The notes: generated by a model not told the origin, from the letters alone. Positions 1-9,069 are shown, counted from the first letter of the stretch. The stretch is 64,000 bases of DNA from Glaciecola punicea ACAM 611 (GCF_000252165.1 NZ_BAET01000012.1:1-64000); one strand, 5' to 3'. Made by a program: numbers and translations.

Positions 1-839
1 ACTACAGCCCCCTGATTTACTGCAAGTTTGCCCTCATCTACGCCTAGAAATAAAACTTGCTTAGAGCCATCTGAATTATTTAGGATCCATTGGTGCGTTG
101 CACCGTCAATTCTTTTTACATGCAAAGTTGTAGGAATTCCATCTTCATATTCCAGCGCCACTGCACTTCCTGCGGCGGGTTCTCCTGGAACCCAGTTTGA
201 ATAAAAGACTAATTGCTTATTAGAATCGACGTTTAAAAATGCGCCATAACCAACGCCATGAAGAGGCTTTTCAGGTGCATTCAAGGTCGTTTCGCTAGAT
301 GTAAAATTGGATTCTGAGATTTGTAATGAATTAAACCAAATATTTCCAGCATTTATTATAGTTGGTAGAGTTTTGTACTGGAGAGAAAATTTATCAATTT
401 CTGTCTTAAATGACGTCCATGAAACATCAGTTGGTAGGACAACATTTTTGGAAGGTAAAACAGTTTTAGTGGTAGCCACTGTTTTGCCCTCATTATCGGT
501 TACTGACAAAGTAACTGTAAACTCTATGAACTCCCCATAGTTCACTTGAGCTGTCGTTGTACTTCCCGTTTGACCATTGCCAAAGTCCCATTCTGCAGAT
601 GTAATCTGACCGTCACTATCTGAACTGGTGTTTTCAAAGTTACATTGCAAACCAAGGCAATCAATTTTAAAATCTGCCACCGGGGCGCTGTTAACGACAG
701 GAGGAGAAGGGACAACTGGAGATTCATTTTCGGGACTTGAGGAGCCACCACAGCCGACCAAAATAGCTGTTGCTACTAGTAAGGTCGATAATTTTTCAAT
801 AATGTGTCTTATTTGTATTACTGGTGTATAAAAATTCAT
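1..839 (-). CDS. PKD-domain lipoprotein, 3' end beyond window
   Basis: The reverse strand is open without a stop from an ATG at 839 to the window edge (about 279 codons), so the gene is cut by the window. The start has an AGGA ribosome site about seven bases upstream. The product begins with a signal peptide ending in the lipobox LVGC (lipidated Cys near residue 30), then a Pro/Ser-rich linker. A PKD-type beta-sandwich follows at about residues 58-130, with the diagnostic core EWDFGNG and the ending VTLSVTDNEGKT. After it comes an unrecognised domain. PKD domains usually serve in surface proteins as spacers or carbohydrate and protein binders. The enzyme or binding module, if any, lies beyond the edge, so no function is assigned. 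Confidence 0.8.
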   Translation of the reverse strand, partial: MNFYTPVIQIRHIIEKLSTLLVATAILVGCGGSSSPENESPVVPSPPVVNSAPVADFKIDCLGLQCNFENTSSDSDGQITSAEWDFGNGQTGSTTTAQVNYGEFIEFTVTLSVTDNEGKTVATTKTVLPSKNVVLPTDVSWTSFKTEIDKFSLQYKTLPTIINAGNIWFNSLQISESNFTSSETTLNAPEKPLHGVGYGAFLNVDSNKQLVFYSNWVPGEPAAGSAVALEYEDGIPTTLHVKRIDGATHQWILNNSDGSKQVLFLGVDEGKLAVNQGAV

Positions 840-1142
840 GTCACATTCCTAATAAGAAAGATGTAATAAATCAAAGTAATGGCCATTATTTTATTCGTAC
901 TTACGTCTGGTTTAATGTGCCGTTCGAAGTGATGTAATCAACATTTTTCGAACATACCAATTAGAATAAAAATAAAAACACGGAGCAACGTTATGTCTAT
1001 CTTGCTTGGAATATAGCCTAATGCTCTAATCTTAGTGTCTTGTGGTCATTTTATTTTATGTGTGGTAAAAATAGCCTTCATTGTTGTTTCTATCAACCCT
1101 TAACCGGGACAACCACGGCTCAACCACGTCAATAGTCACAAT
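840..1142. other. Intergenic stretch with no gene seen
   Basis: About 300 AT-rich bases lie between the start of the PKD lipoprotein and the stop of the helicase gene, both on the minus strand. They must hold the lipoprotein promoter and the 3' end of the helicase message. I see no convincing hairpin-plus-T-run terminator, no RNA gene and no conserved coding frame here. Confidence 0.4.
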
Positions 1143-4100
1143 CTAAATCTTAAAGTAAGCGAACAATTCCGCTGGTAAAGGAGTGTGTAATTTCCAAGTT
1201 ACATTCATTGGCGCCTCGCCCTGATGGTTCTGGTAATCTATTTTTCCAAGGTAATAAAAAGGTGAAGCTGTTTTTGCGGTAAGTTTGTTTTTTCTCACAA
1301 AGAGATGCACTTTATCGTCAAACTGAACTGCTTTTCCTTTGGCACTATTTGCTTTGGTTGATGCCTGACTTTGCCAGTGGAATGTTTTATCGTCGATAAA
1401 ATAGTCATTGTATTGATGCTCACTGGCTTTCCCTTGCTTATTCAGCGTAACCAATAAAAACTGCTCATTAGAATTTTTGGGCCTAATATGGCCGGCTTCC
1501 CACAAGCCTTTATTAAATTCCAATCCGAACAGCCCTGGAATATCTTGGCGCATAAACTCTTGATGGCAGTAAACATCAGCAGGATCCAGGATGTTTTTTA
1601 AAAGAGCCAATAAAGTCATATCAGTATATGACTTTATTGGCTCATGAACAGCATTCTGCTCTATCAACTGGTATTTCTGGTCGCCTAACTTTTTCACTTG
1701 CCGAAGAAGGTATTGCTCATCACCACTTGCATTATTGCGCTCAATCGCAATAGTTTTACCGCTTATATCGTCAGTATACTCAGGCGTAATATGTTCCAAT
1801 AATAACAAGTCACCATGTTTAATTTGGTATTCCCCACCATCCATTGAATTCCCTGATGCAAATACTACAAAATGTCGTTTGGGGTCTAAGTTGCCATAGG
1901 AGAGTGGGAGATCAATCGTTTTTGAGTATTCATGGCTTTTTGACTTGAAATGTCCGTAAGCAATTTTAAGATCGGTAAAAAAGGGAACAGACTGTTTTAG
2001 TGCTGAATTAATAGAAATAACCTCTGCTAATGGTTTTTCTGAATTGACGTCACTATTTGCCAGTCGATTCTCGTACTGTAGAAAGCGATAGTTTACTAAT
2101 TCCTGCATTATATCCGCTAGAATATCGCGCAATTTATCAGGCACATCAAGGTTGATAGCAAAAATCTTCTCATCGAGTCGAAAATAGGCCTGACTGTTTA
2201 TGCTGTTTTCTCCTATCCATGCCTTAACTGGGTTGCTGCGCCAATAGTTAGTCCATTTTTTTAGATCAACATTGTCATCTATAATACTGTCGTAAAACTG
2301 TGACGTTAGATCTCGCAATAATGGCCGGTGGCGTTTTAGAACTGATAACGAACGCATCGATAAAGCTTCCAGTTCAATTGGCGCGTTAAGGCCACCTAAT
2401 TCTAAAAATGCCTCTATTAAAATGAGCTTAAAAGATTTGGTTAAATGAGTGGTTTCTAAAGCTCTTAAAAATGTTCCAAATTGCTTTAAACAATCGTCTT
2501 CCTTTGCTTTTAAGTCTTTTTGGCTCAGTACAAATTCAAACCAACCACCATACTCTTTGCGAATTTTTTCTACCGATCCGCCGGCATGGTATAACTCCGA
2601 GAGGGTAGGTCGGCGACCAAAAGAGTCTTTGAGCCCAATGTAGATATCAACTTGTTGATCCGGGTTGTCGGAAATAAGCTGCTGCAAAATATCAATCGCA
2701 GCAAGTTCGAAATTAACGAAACACCCTTTAGGAAGCGGCAAATTGCCACTTCTGGCATCTGTTAGAAACTTTCTACGCGCACCATTGGTTACTCCAAAGG
2801 CAAATAAAGAGTCAACCTTACGGAAAAAGCTAATATGGTTACCTATAAAGTCCAAGATCACCAAGCGCTCTTTTTGCGTTGCAATGCTGGTTCGTAGCCC
2901 ACGGCCTAGTTGCTGCAAAAATATAATTTTTGAATCGGTAGGGCGCAGCATCATAACTGTATCGATGGCGGGTAAATCGACGCCTTCGTTAAATAAGTCC
3001 ACTGAAAAAATCACTTGGATGGCACCGGCTCTGAGTTCGTTGAGCGCGACATTTCTTGGCATTTTGGACTTGCTATGCACTGAAACGGCGTTAATTCCTT
3101 GTCTATTAAAGTAATCAGCCATAAAATCAGCATGTTTGGTAGAGACACAAAAAGCCAGAGTTCTGGTTAGCTTATGTTTCTGCCAATGGACCAAATTGTG
3201 CTTGGCTCTTGAAACAGTCGCTAATTTATTTTCAAGCTGTTCTGGGTCAAACTTACCGTTACGCCAGCTTATCTCATTATAATCGACAGTATCAGCTATG
3301 CCTTGGTAGTCAAAGGAACATAAAACGCCAGACTTAATGCCATCAAACAAACCAAAATTAAATACAAGATTATCGTCGCATAGCGACAAGATGTCTGATT
3401 GATCGGTACGCTCTGGTGTAGCTGTCAATCCCAGCATAAACTTAGGCGTAAAATAGGCTATTAGCTTTTGATAACTTGCTGCTGCAGCATGATGAAACTC
3501 ATCCACTACGATATAATCAAAATGTAATGGCGAAAATTTGGCTAGATGTTGTTGTTTACCAATAGTTTGGATTGATGCAAATAACAAATCAACATCCTGC
3601 TGTTTCGTTTTTCCTGAATAGCGCCCTATACGTGTGTTTGGGTGGATCCTAACGAATGTCTGCTCTGCTTGATCAAGGATCTCCTCTCTGTGAGCCACAA
3701 ATAAAATCTTTTTGGCAGACACATTTTTTGAATCAAACGCGGCAAGCCATGTTTTACCTGTGCCGGTCGCCATGACTACCAAGCCGCGCTGATACCCATT
3801 TATTCGAGTTTGGTGTAATGCGGTTAGTGCTTGTTGTTGAATAATATTAGGCTCAGGTAAAGGCTCAAAAGCCTCAGTACCTGTGTTGGATGCTAATTTA
3901 AGAGGTGATGCCTTGGGGATCCTCTTTTCATATTTATCTATCCAATCATGGTTTAATGGGACACACCTTGGATCGACATAAAGCTCTTCGTATTTTAAGC
4001 GAATGGTATTAAATTTGTCAGGTTCGGTTTTTAGATCAACGCTCACATTCCACTCGAGCCCGCCTTGCAAAGCGGATTTAGATATATTACTTGAGCCAAT

Positions 4101-4463
4101 AAAAGCGCAGCCTTCTAATGCATCTTGCTGCGAGCCCTCGATGAATAAATAAGCTTTCATGTGAAAACTTTGGTATCCCTTGGATTCAAATACTTTTATT
4201 TCAGCCCCTCTTGATTGCATTAAAATCAATTGGCGTAAAGCTACCGGCTCTGTTATGCCCATATAATCGCCAGTTAAAATCCTGACTGTTGCGCCGCGTA
4301 AAAGGGCATCTTCCAACGCTGGGAAAATTAAATTAAGGCCGGTTTTTCGAATAAAAGCAGCTGCGATACTGATTGAAGTCGCATAATTTATCGCTTGCAG
4401 CAAATTAGGTAAAAATGGGTCAGTTCCACCAACGGTGAGATGTTGAGATGGGAAGGTCTTCAT
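1143..4463 (-). CDS. PLD nuclease / SF2 helicase / S24-like / DUF3427 protein
   Basis: A 1106-residue multidomain protein predicted to move on and cut nucleic acid. Residues about 1-165 form a phospholipase-D-type nuclease domain with one HxK motif (H101, K103) and a following GSSN (123-126). Residues about 200-560 are a superfamily 2 helicase: Walker A ATGTGKT at 232-238, DEFH box at 321, TATPER at about 348, and arginine-finger motif QQLGRGLR near 515. A helical middle region with GRRPTLSELYHAG is typical of DUF3427 helicases. Around 850-940 there is a LexA/S24-like fold with GNSM (S873) and GDLLLLE. The end, about 960-1106, matches the DUF3427 C-terminus. The ATG overlaps the upstream Nudix-methyltransferase stop by four bases, so the two are translationally coupled. 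A defence or DNA-repair role is inference from architecture; no member of this exact layout is known to me as characterised. Confidence 0.85.
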   Translation of the reverse strand: MKTFPSQHLTVGGTDPFLPNLLQAINYATSISIAAAFIRKTGLNLIFPALEDALLRGATVRILTGDYMGITEPVALRQLILMQSRGAEIKVFESKGYQSFHMKAYLFIEGSQQDALEGCAFIGSSNISKSALQGGLEWNVSVDLKTEPDKFNTIRLKYEELYVDPRCVPLNHDWIDKYEKRIPKASPLKLASNTGTEAFEPLPEPNIIQQQALTALHQTRINGYQRGLVVMATGTGKTWLAAFDSKNVSAKKILFVAHREEILDQAEQTFVRIHPNTRIGRYSGKTKQQDVDLLFASIQTIGKQQHLAKFSPLHFDYIVVDEFHHAAAASYQKLIAYFTPKFMLGLTATPERTDQSDILSLCDDNLVFNFGLFDGIKSGVLCSFDYQGIADTVDYNEISWRNGKFDPEQLENKLATVSRAKHNLVHWQKHKLTRTLAFCVSTKHADFMADYFNRQGINAVSVHSKSKMPRNVALNELRAGAIQVIFSVDLFNEGVDLPAIDTVMMLRPTDSKIIFLQQLGRGLRTSIATQKERLVILDFIGNHISFFRKVDSLFAFGVTNGARRKFLTDARSGNLPLPKGCFVNFELAAIDILQQLISDNPDQQVDIYIGLKDSFGRRPTLSELYHAGGSVEKIRKEYGGWFEFVLSQKDLKAKEDDCLKQFGTFLRALETTHLTKSFKLILIEAFLELGGLNAPIELEALSMRSLSVLKRHRPLLRDLTSQFYDSIIDDNVDLKKWTNYWRSNPVKAWIGENSINSQAYFRLDEKIFAINLDVPDKLRDILADIMQELVNYRFLQYENRLANSDVNSEKPLAEVISINSALKQSVPFFTDLKIAYGHFKSKSHEYSKTIDLPLSYGNLDPKRHFVVFASGNSMDGGEYQIKHGDLLLLEHITPEYTDDISGKTIAIERNNASGDEQYLLRQVKKLGDQKYQLIEQNAVHEPIKSYTDMTLLALLKNILDPADVYCHQEFMRQDIPGLFGLEFNKGLWEAGHIRPKNSNEQFLLVTLNKQGKASEHQYNDYFIDDKTFHWQSQASTKANSAKGKAVQFDDKVHLFVRKNKLTAKTASPFYYLGKIDYQNHQGEAPMNVTWKLHTPLPAELFAYFKI

Positions 4464-5443
4464 TTTTTAGTTCCTGTTTTTCTAACCAATATGTTGACCC
4501 ATTTCTGTGTCGTGTCTCTCAATGGTTTTGTTTCTTCCCAGCACTCAATGACTTTAAAACCGCCAATACCGTTGACTAAGGCTTGTAGTTGCTCACTGTT
4601 ATAATTATTAAACAAACGACCTAATGCGTCACAAGATTCACCGTCACCCCACTTAAATGAGGCATAAAAAACGCCGTCTTTTTTCAAGGCTTTATTTACC
4701 CGAGATAGCACAGATAATATTTGATCTTCAGGGCAATGTAATAAACTGGCGCATGCCCATATAGCGTCAAACTCATTATCAAACAACATGTCTTGATATA
4801 AGGCGACAAGAACTTTTTGTTTAATAAGGTTCTCGGCGATTTTAGCTAGCTCTGAGCTACCATCTAAGGCAGTGATTTCAAAACCGTGGTTTAAAAAATA
4901 ACGGGAATCACGACCTGAGCCGCAACCGAGATCTAAAATATGTGCATTTGGTTTAAGATGTTGTAAAAATCTTGCGTACAGAGGCTCCAAGTCAACACTA
5001 GTAGTTTCTTGGGCGTAACTGCTAGCCTGTTTTTGATAGAAGCGCGTTAAACTGACTTTGGATTTGAATTGACTAATTAACGGGATATCTGCCTCTGCCC
5101 ATACTAAGGAATCTAGTTCTGGTATTGCGACCCATTGCATCTGATCATGATCACGTAACTGGAAATCGCCGCTTAAGTACTCCACTTGATAAGCAATTAA
5201 GCGAACGGTTTTATCGTTATAAGAATGTATATTTTCGCCAATGTAATGGGTAACCTGAGTTTCAATCCCAAACTCTTCTCGCAATTCACGTTCAAGACAC
5301 TGTTCAGGGGATTCACTCTGTTCTATTTTTCCACCCGGAAACTCCCAAAAGCCGGCAAGATGCAGCCCAGGTTTTCTGCGTGCAGCAAATACTTTGTTAT
5401 TTTTGGCAATAATGCCAACGGCAACATTTATAATCGACAACAT
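4460..5443 (-). CDS. Nudix hydrolase-SAM methyltransferase fusion
   Basis: A 327-residue fusion. The N-terminal half (about 3-125) is a MutT-type Nudix domain with a complete Nudix box at about 38-60 (GGKIEQSE, then REL-REEFGI), predicted to hydrolyse a nucleoside diphosphate-linked or damaged nucleotide substrate. The C-terminal half (about 133-327) is a class I SAM-dependent methyltransferase with motif I DLGCGSGRD at 171-179, the acidic LDGSSEL at the end of strand 2, and a post-motif region ending FYASFKWG. It resembles small-molecule (TehB/Methyltransf_11-like) rather than DNA methyltransferases, since no DPPY/NPPY motif is present. It is the first gene of a two-gene unit, and its TGA overlaps the helicase ATG. 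The substrate is unknown; the pairing suggests that nucleotide chemistry and nucleic-acid attack are linked. Confidence 0.85.
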   Translation of the reverse strand: MLSIINVAVGIIAKNNKVFAARRKPGLHLAGFWEFPGGKIEQSESPEQCLERELREEFGIETQVTHYIGENIHSYNDKTVRLIAYQVEYLSGDFQLRDHDQMQWVAIPELDSLVWAEADIPLISQFKSKVSLTRFYQKQASSYAQETTSVDLEPLYARFLQHLKPNAHILDLGCGSGRDSRYFLNHGFEITALDGSSELAKIAENLIKQKVLVALYQDMLFDNEFDAIWACASLLHCPEDQILSVLSRVNKALKKDGVFYASFKWGDGESCDALGRLFNNYNSEQLQALVNGIGGFKVIECWEETKPLRDTTQKWVNILVRKTGTKK

Positions 5444-5696
5444 AAAAGTGGGTACTTCCTTTTAATTCAAGACTCTCCCTGCTGCCAGGTTAACTTAATT
5501 TAGAAATGGTTGCGAGCGCTGGCAAGCGCATTTTCATATTGAGAATAGAATAAAAAGATAAGTACAAAATGATTTGAAATTACTCTCATTTTTGGTGTAA
5601 AAATATGGGTTTAGCTAGCGAAGGTTTAAACAGTCTGTTTGACGTGTTTGTTCACTTTTTGCTATGCGGAATAATTTGTAGAAGCCTAGGTGTGCG

Positions 5697-5936
5697 TCAC
5701 TTTTTCAAGTTTGCTTCCGCGCTCCACAACTCAAAATTTGCGTTAATCCTATGATAGTCCAACCATGGTTTGATTAAGTCAGTATTTTTTATAATACCTC
5801 GTTGATCGCTGTCTTCTGGTTTAGGATTTTCCAAATCTATTGATTCAATATCTTGACATGATTGAGCAAGAAAATTAGATATCAGTTCATCAAAAGTTGG
5901 TTGAATATAAGCAGAGTGGCTATTATCAAAACCCAT
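5697..5936 (-). CDS. Small acidic hypothetical protein (79 aa)
   Basis: A 79-codon frame with start at 5936, same strand as the Nudix/helicase pair and about 250 bases upstream of it. The product is soluble and acidic in the middle (SIDLENPKPEDSDQRG), with no membrane segment, cysteine pair or recognisable motif. The ribosome site is weak (a GAG a few bases before the start). It could be a small accessory gene of the neighbouring module, or the residue of an older gene next to yicC. Not recognised. Confidence 0.4.
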   Translation of the reverse strand: MGFDNSHSAYIQPTFDELISNFLAQSCQDIESIDLENPKPEDSDQRGIIKNTDLIKPWLDYHRINANFELWSAEANLKK

Positions 5937-5997
5937 AAAAACTCAAAAACGTGGCAGATTTCGCAATTATACAAAGGCTTGTAAATCTGTGATCTTT

Positions 5998-6032
5998 TCT
6001 GTCATACTTTTTTGTTGAATCTGTCATACTTT
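5998..6032. repeat. Direct repeat pair, 13 bp, 22-bp period
   Basis: TCTGTCATACTTT occurs at 5998-6010 and again at 6020-6032, in the non-coding stretch between yicC and the small ORF. The 22-bp spacing puts both copies on the same DNA face, as for tandem protein-binding sites, but chance duplication is also possible. Confidence 0.4.
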
Positions 6033-6113
6033 GTTTAATGCTAATTAATATGGGAAAAATATAAACTGTTGATATTATGATTATATTTTATCTAAATTGA
6101 TGCTATTTAACCT

Positions 6114-6977
6114 TTACTCAATATTTTGGATCTGCTCCCGCATCTGCTCAATCAACACCTTCAACTCCACCGCCGACTGGGTCACTTGAGAGTTAATCGA
6201 CTTCGATCCAAGCGTATTCGCTTCACGATTAAACTCCTGCATCATAAAGTCTAAGCGTCGCCCAATGGCCCCGCCTTGCTGCATAATCTTATTCGTCTCG
6301 CTCACGTGCGAACGCAAACGGTCAATCTCTTCGGTAATATCTGATTTTTGCGCAATCAGCACCATCTCTTGCTCAACACGCGTATCGTCTAATTCAATCT
6401 TCGCTTCTTTAAACTTGTTGCGAATGCGGTCTTTTTGCCATTCCAGAATTTCAGGCATATGGCTTTCAATTGTCTTTGCTTCATTTTCAATACCGGTGAG
6501 GCGTTGCTCAATTAGCACTTTCATGTTTTCGCCTTCACTAGCGCGTGATGCAATAAACTCTTTCAAGGTAGCGTCAAATAAATCAAGCAGCTCTTTTTGC
6601 ACGCCATCCATGTCGGCTTCAACACTATTCATAACGCCGGGCCAGCGTAAAATATCGGTAGGATTGATGTCGCCGTTTGCCCCTTGCGTCTGGCTCCACT
6701 TTGCAGCTTCAATTAACTGCTTTGCGAGAGCTTCGTTCACGCTAAATCCGGCGCTGTTGCCGTCATCTAAATTGATGCGTAGGGCGCACTCTACTTTGCC
6801 GCGCTGCAGCTTTTTACGCAGGCGCTCGCGCAAACTTGGCTCAAGGCCTCTAAAATTTTCAGGTATGCGGTAGAAGGTTTCTAAATATCGTTGATTAACC
6901 GATCTAATCTCCCACACTGCAGTGCCCCAATTGGCTTTGTGTTCTTTGCGTGCGAATCCGGTCATACTGAAGATCAT
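6114..6977 (-). CDS. yicC: YicC family endoribonuclease
   Basis: A 287-residue protein, full length for the YicC family. It opens with MIFSMTGFARKE, the hallmark N-terminus (E. coli MIRSMTAYARRE), and ends in the conserved helical region containing GRRLDFMMQEFNREANTLGSKS. E. coli YicC is described as an endoribonuclease affecting small-RNA stability. The gene is divergent from rph-pyrE, the usual gammaproteobacterial arrangement, and the family-typical start at 6977 is kept. Confidence 0.95.
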   Translation of the reverse strand: MIFSMTGFARKEHKANWGTAVWEIRSVNQRYLETFYRIPENFRGLEPSLRERLRKKLQRGKVECALRINLDDGNSAGFSVNEALAKQLIEAAKWSQTQGANGDINPTDILRWPGVMNSVEADMDGVQKELLDLFDATLKEFIASRASEGENMKVLIEQRLTGIENEAKTIESHMPEILEWQKDRIRNKFKEAKIELDDTRVEQEMVLIAQKSDITEEIDRLRSHVSETNKIMQQGGAIGRRLDFMMQEFNREANTLGSKSINSQVTQSAVELKVLIEQMREQIQNIE

Positions 6978-7064
6978 GGGTGAGTCCTTAGTTTTTAGTC
7001 GCGTGGTGCTTCTTCGAACTGCAAGTTTACAACAAGTGATTGCGTTTTGCGCGCTCTTAAACCA

Positions 7065-7093
7065 TGTAATCTAGTATTTATATAGGCTATAAT
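7065..7093 (+). promoter_or_regulatory. Candidate rph-pyrE promoter
   Basis: A perfect -10 hexamer TATAAT sits at 7088-7093, in the gap between divergent yicC and rph. The hexamer 17 bases upstream (TGTAAT, 7065-7070) is a weak -35. This would give an untranslated leader of roughly 105 bases before rph. Assignment is by pattern only. Confidence 0.35.
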
Positions 7094-7203
7094 CCACGCT
7101 TCTTAAAGGCTGTTTGTTGTTGCACCGTTAAGGCGTACTTATATCGCTTTTACGGCAATTTTCATCCTTACTCATTTTTTCAACACCCTAGGAGCTTTGT
7201 TTT

Positions 7204-7917
7204 ATGCGCCCAAGTAGCCGCACCGCTAGTCAAATCCGCCCTGTTACCATTACCCGCAACTTTACTATTCATGCTGAGGGCTCGGTGTTAATCGAGTTTG
7301 GCGACACCAAGGTCTTATGCAACGCCAGTGTGCAAGAAGGCGTACCGCGCTTTATGAAAGGCCAAGGCAAGGGCTGGATAACGGCTGAATACAGCATGTT
7401 ACCGCGTGCTACCCATACTCGTTCCGATCGTGAAGCGTCGCGTGGTAAACAAGGCGGCCGTACCCTTGAAATTCAGCGCTTAATTGCTCGCTCACTGCGC
7501 GCGGCGGTTGACTTAAAGCTCTTGGGCGAAAATACCATCACGGTTGACTGCGATGTTATTCAGGCCGACGGCGGCACTCGCACCGCGTCTATTACCGGCG
7601 CCTGCGTTGCCATGGTTGATGCACTAAGTTGGATGCGCGCCAAAGGCATTTTAAAAACCAATCCGTTAAAGCACATGATTGCAGCGGTATCGGTAGGCAT
7701 TTATAAAGGCAACCCTATTGCCGATTTAGAATATACTGAAGACTCGGTTGCCGAAACAGATATGAATGTGGTCATGACTGAAACCGGCAAGCTTATTGAA
7801 GTGCAAGGCACCGCTGAAGGCGAACCGTTTAGCTTTGACGAAATGCAAGAAATGCTTGATTTAGCACATGCGGCTATTAAAGAATTATTTGAGCTTCAGC
7901 GTAGTGCGCTTAACTAA
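7204..7917 (+). CDS. rph: Ribonuclease PH
   Basis: A 237-residue phosphorolytic 3'-5' exoribonuclease that trims tRNA 3' ends. The sequence is the canonical RNase PH, starting [20 protein letters not shown], with [14 protein letters not shown] and the phosphate-site region around [17 protein letters not shown]. An AGGAG ribosome site lies about nine bases before the ATG. Unlike the frameshifted rph of E. coli K-12, this copy is intact. It is followed after 24 bases by pyrE and very likely co-transcribed with it. Confidence 0.97.
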   Translation: MRPSSRTASQIRPVTITRNFTIHAEGSVLIEFGDTKVLCNASVQEGVPRFMKGQGKGWITAEYSMLPRATHTRSDREASRGKQGGRTLEIQRLIARSLRAAVDLKLLGENTITVDCDVIQADGGTRTASITGACVAMVDALSWMRAKGILKTNPLKHMIAAVSVGIYKGNPIADLEYTEDSVAETDMNVVMTETGKLIEVQGTAEGEPFSFDEMQEMLDLAHAAIKELFELQRSALN

Positions 7918-7941
7918 TTAGCAGACCCTTTAAGGAATGTC

Positions 7942-8583
7942 ATGAAAGATTACAAACGCGACTTTATACGTTTTGCTATTAAGCGCCAAGTACTGCGCTT
8001 TGGCGATTTCACGCTTAAATCAGGAAGAGTAAGTCCTTACTTCTTTCATGCGGGGCTATTCAATACAGGCAAAGACTTAGCTAAGCTAGGCGGTTTTTAC
8101 GCCGCCGCTTTACATGCCGAAGGAGTTGAGTTTGATATTATGTTTGGCCCAGCTTATAAAGGCATTCCAGCCGTTACCGCAACCGCAATTGCCATGGCAA
8201 ATAACTACGGTGAAGACATCCCTTATTGTTTTAATCGTAAGGAAGCTAAAGCGCACGGCGAGGGCGGCAATCTAGTTGGCTGTGAGCTAAAAGGCCGCGT
8301 AATGCTAGTTGATGACGTGATTACTGCAGGCACCGCTATTCGTGAATCTATGCTGCTGCTTGACGCTAATGGCGCGTCATTAGCCGGCGTGCTGATTGCC
8401 CTTGACCGTCAAGAAAAAGGACAGGGCACGCTGTCTGCTGTGCAAGAGGTAGAGCGCGATTTCAGCACCAAAGTGCTTTCTATTGTGACTTTGGGTGATA
8501 TTGTTGAACACTTGAAAGCCGATAAGAGTAATGAAGGATCCATTGCGTCTATTAATAAATACCGCGAAACCTATGGCATTTAG
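7942..8583 (+). CDS. pyrE: Orotate phosphoribosyltransferase
   Basis: A 213-residue enzyme of pyrimidine synthesis converting orotate and PRPP to OMP. The PRPP-binding motif [16 protein letters not shown] is present (about residues 120-135), as is the N-terminal [16 protein letters not shown]. An AAGGAA ribosome site precedes the ATG. Only 24 bases separate it from rph, so the intercistronic attenuator known from E. coli rph-pyrE has no room here; control must act elsewhere or be absent. Confidence 0.97.
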   Translation: MKDYKRDFIRFAIKRQVLRFGDFTLKSGRVSPYFFHAGLFNTGKDLAKLGGFYAAALHAEGVEFDIMFGPAYKGIPAVTATAIAMANNYGEDIPYCFNRKEAKAHGEGGNLVGCELKGRVMLVDDVITAGTAIRESMLLLDANGASLAGVLIALDRQEKGQGTLSAVQEVERDFSTKVLSIVTLGDIVEHLKADKSNEGSIASINKYRETYGI

Positions 8584-8620
8584 GGCTATTGCTTATAAAT
8601 ACGACAGTAAGCCTAGCCGC

Positions 8621-8652
8621 GCGCTTAAGGATCATAGCGCTTAAGGATCATA
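8621..8652 (+). repeat. Perfect 16-bp tandem duplication
   Basis: GCGCTTAAGGATCATA occurs twice head-to-tail (8621-8636 and 8637-8652), followed by a partial third start (GCG), between pyrE and tusA. It looks like recent slippage and has no evident function. Confidence 0.7.
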
Positions 8653-8710
8653 GCGTTAAATGCCATGACGGTAACCATAACAACCATAAACGCAGTAGAG
8701 TGAGTGAAGC

Positions 8711-8992
8711 GTGAACGATGAACCTAATGTAAGCCCATTGGCATTGCCCGAGCCATTTTCCAAGGCTGATAAACACCTAGATGCTTTAGGCCTTCGCTGC
8801 CCCGAGCCTGTCATGATGATTCGCTTACAAGTCAGAAATATGCAGCAGGGGGAAACACTCACTATTGTGGCAGACGATCCCGCTACTACACGTGATGTGC
8901 CAAGCTTCTGCCGTTTTATGCAGCACACGCTGTTAGCTAGCGACACTCAAAATATTCCTTACACCTATCTGATTAGAAAAGGGATTGAATAA
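8711..8992 (+). CDS. tusA: TusA-family sulfurtransferase
   Basis: A 93-residue sulfur carrier of the TusA/SirA family, involved in sulfur relay for tRNA 2-thiouridine and related pathways. The family signature is clear: [16 protein letters not shown] with the sulfur-accepting Cys in RCPEP, then [14 protein letters not shown] and the closing [12 protein letters not shown] start at 8711 gives an N-terminal extension of about 17 residues relative to E. coli TusA (81 aa); no internal ATG gives a better fit. It is followed by a strong terminator. Confidence 0.9.
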   Translation: MNDEPNVSPLALPEPFSKADKHLDALGLRCPEPVMMIRLQVRNMQQGETLTIVADDPATTRDVPSFCRFMQHTLLASDTQNIPYTYLIRKGIE

Positions 8993-9008
8993 CTTTATCG
9001 CTGACACA

Positions 9009-9059
9009 AAAAAGCCTGCAGGGTCTTAAGTATCACACTCAAGACCCTGCAGGCTTTTT
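9009..9059. terminator. Bidirectional intrinsic terminator
   Basis: A perfect 19-bp inverted repeat (arms 9009-9027 and 9041-9059, core GCCTGCAGGGTC) has a 13-base loop and five A/T at each outer end. It lies exactly between the convergent tusA and methyltransferase-like genes and should stop transcription from both sides. Confidence 0.93.
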
Positions 9060-9069
9060 GTTATAAGGT

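Noticed and set aside
2665-3114. Plus-strand frame of 149 codons
   Set aside because: Antisense to the helicase core motifs, which are plainly coding on the minus strand.
5444-5560. SOS box upstream of the Nudix/helicase unit
   Set aside because: Looked for because of the internal LexA-like domain; no CTG-N10-CAG is present in this stretch.
6265-6873. Plus-strand frame of 202 codons
   Set aside because: Entirely antisense to yicC; a Ser/Arg-rich mirror of the real gene's codons.
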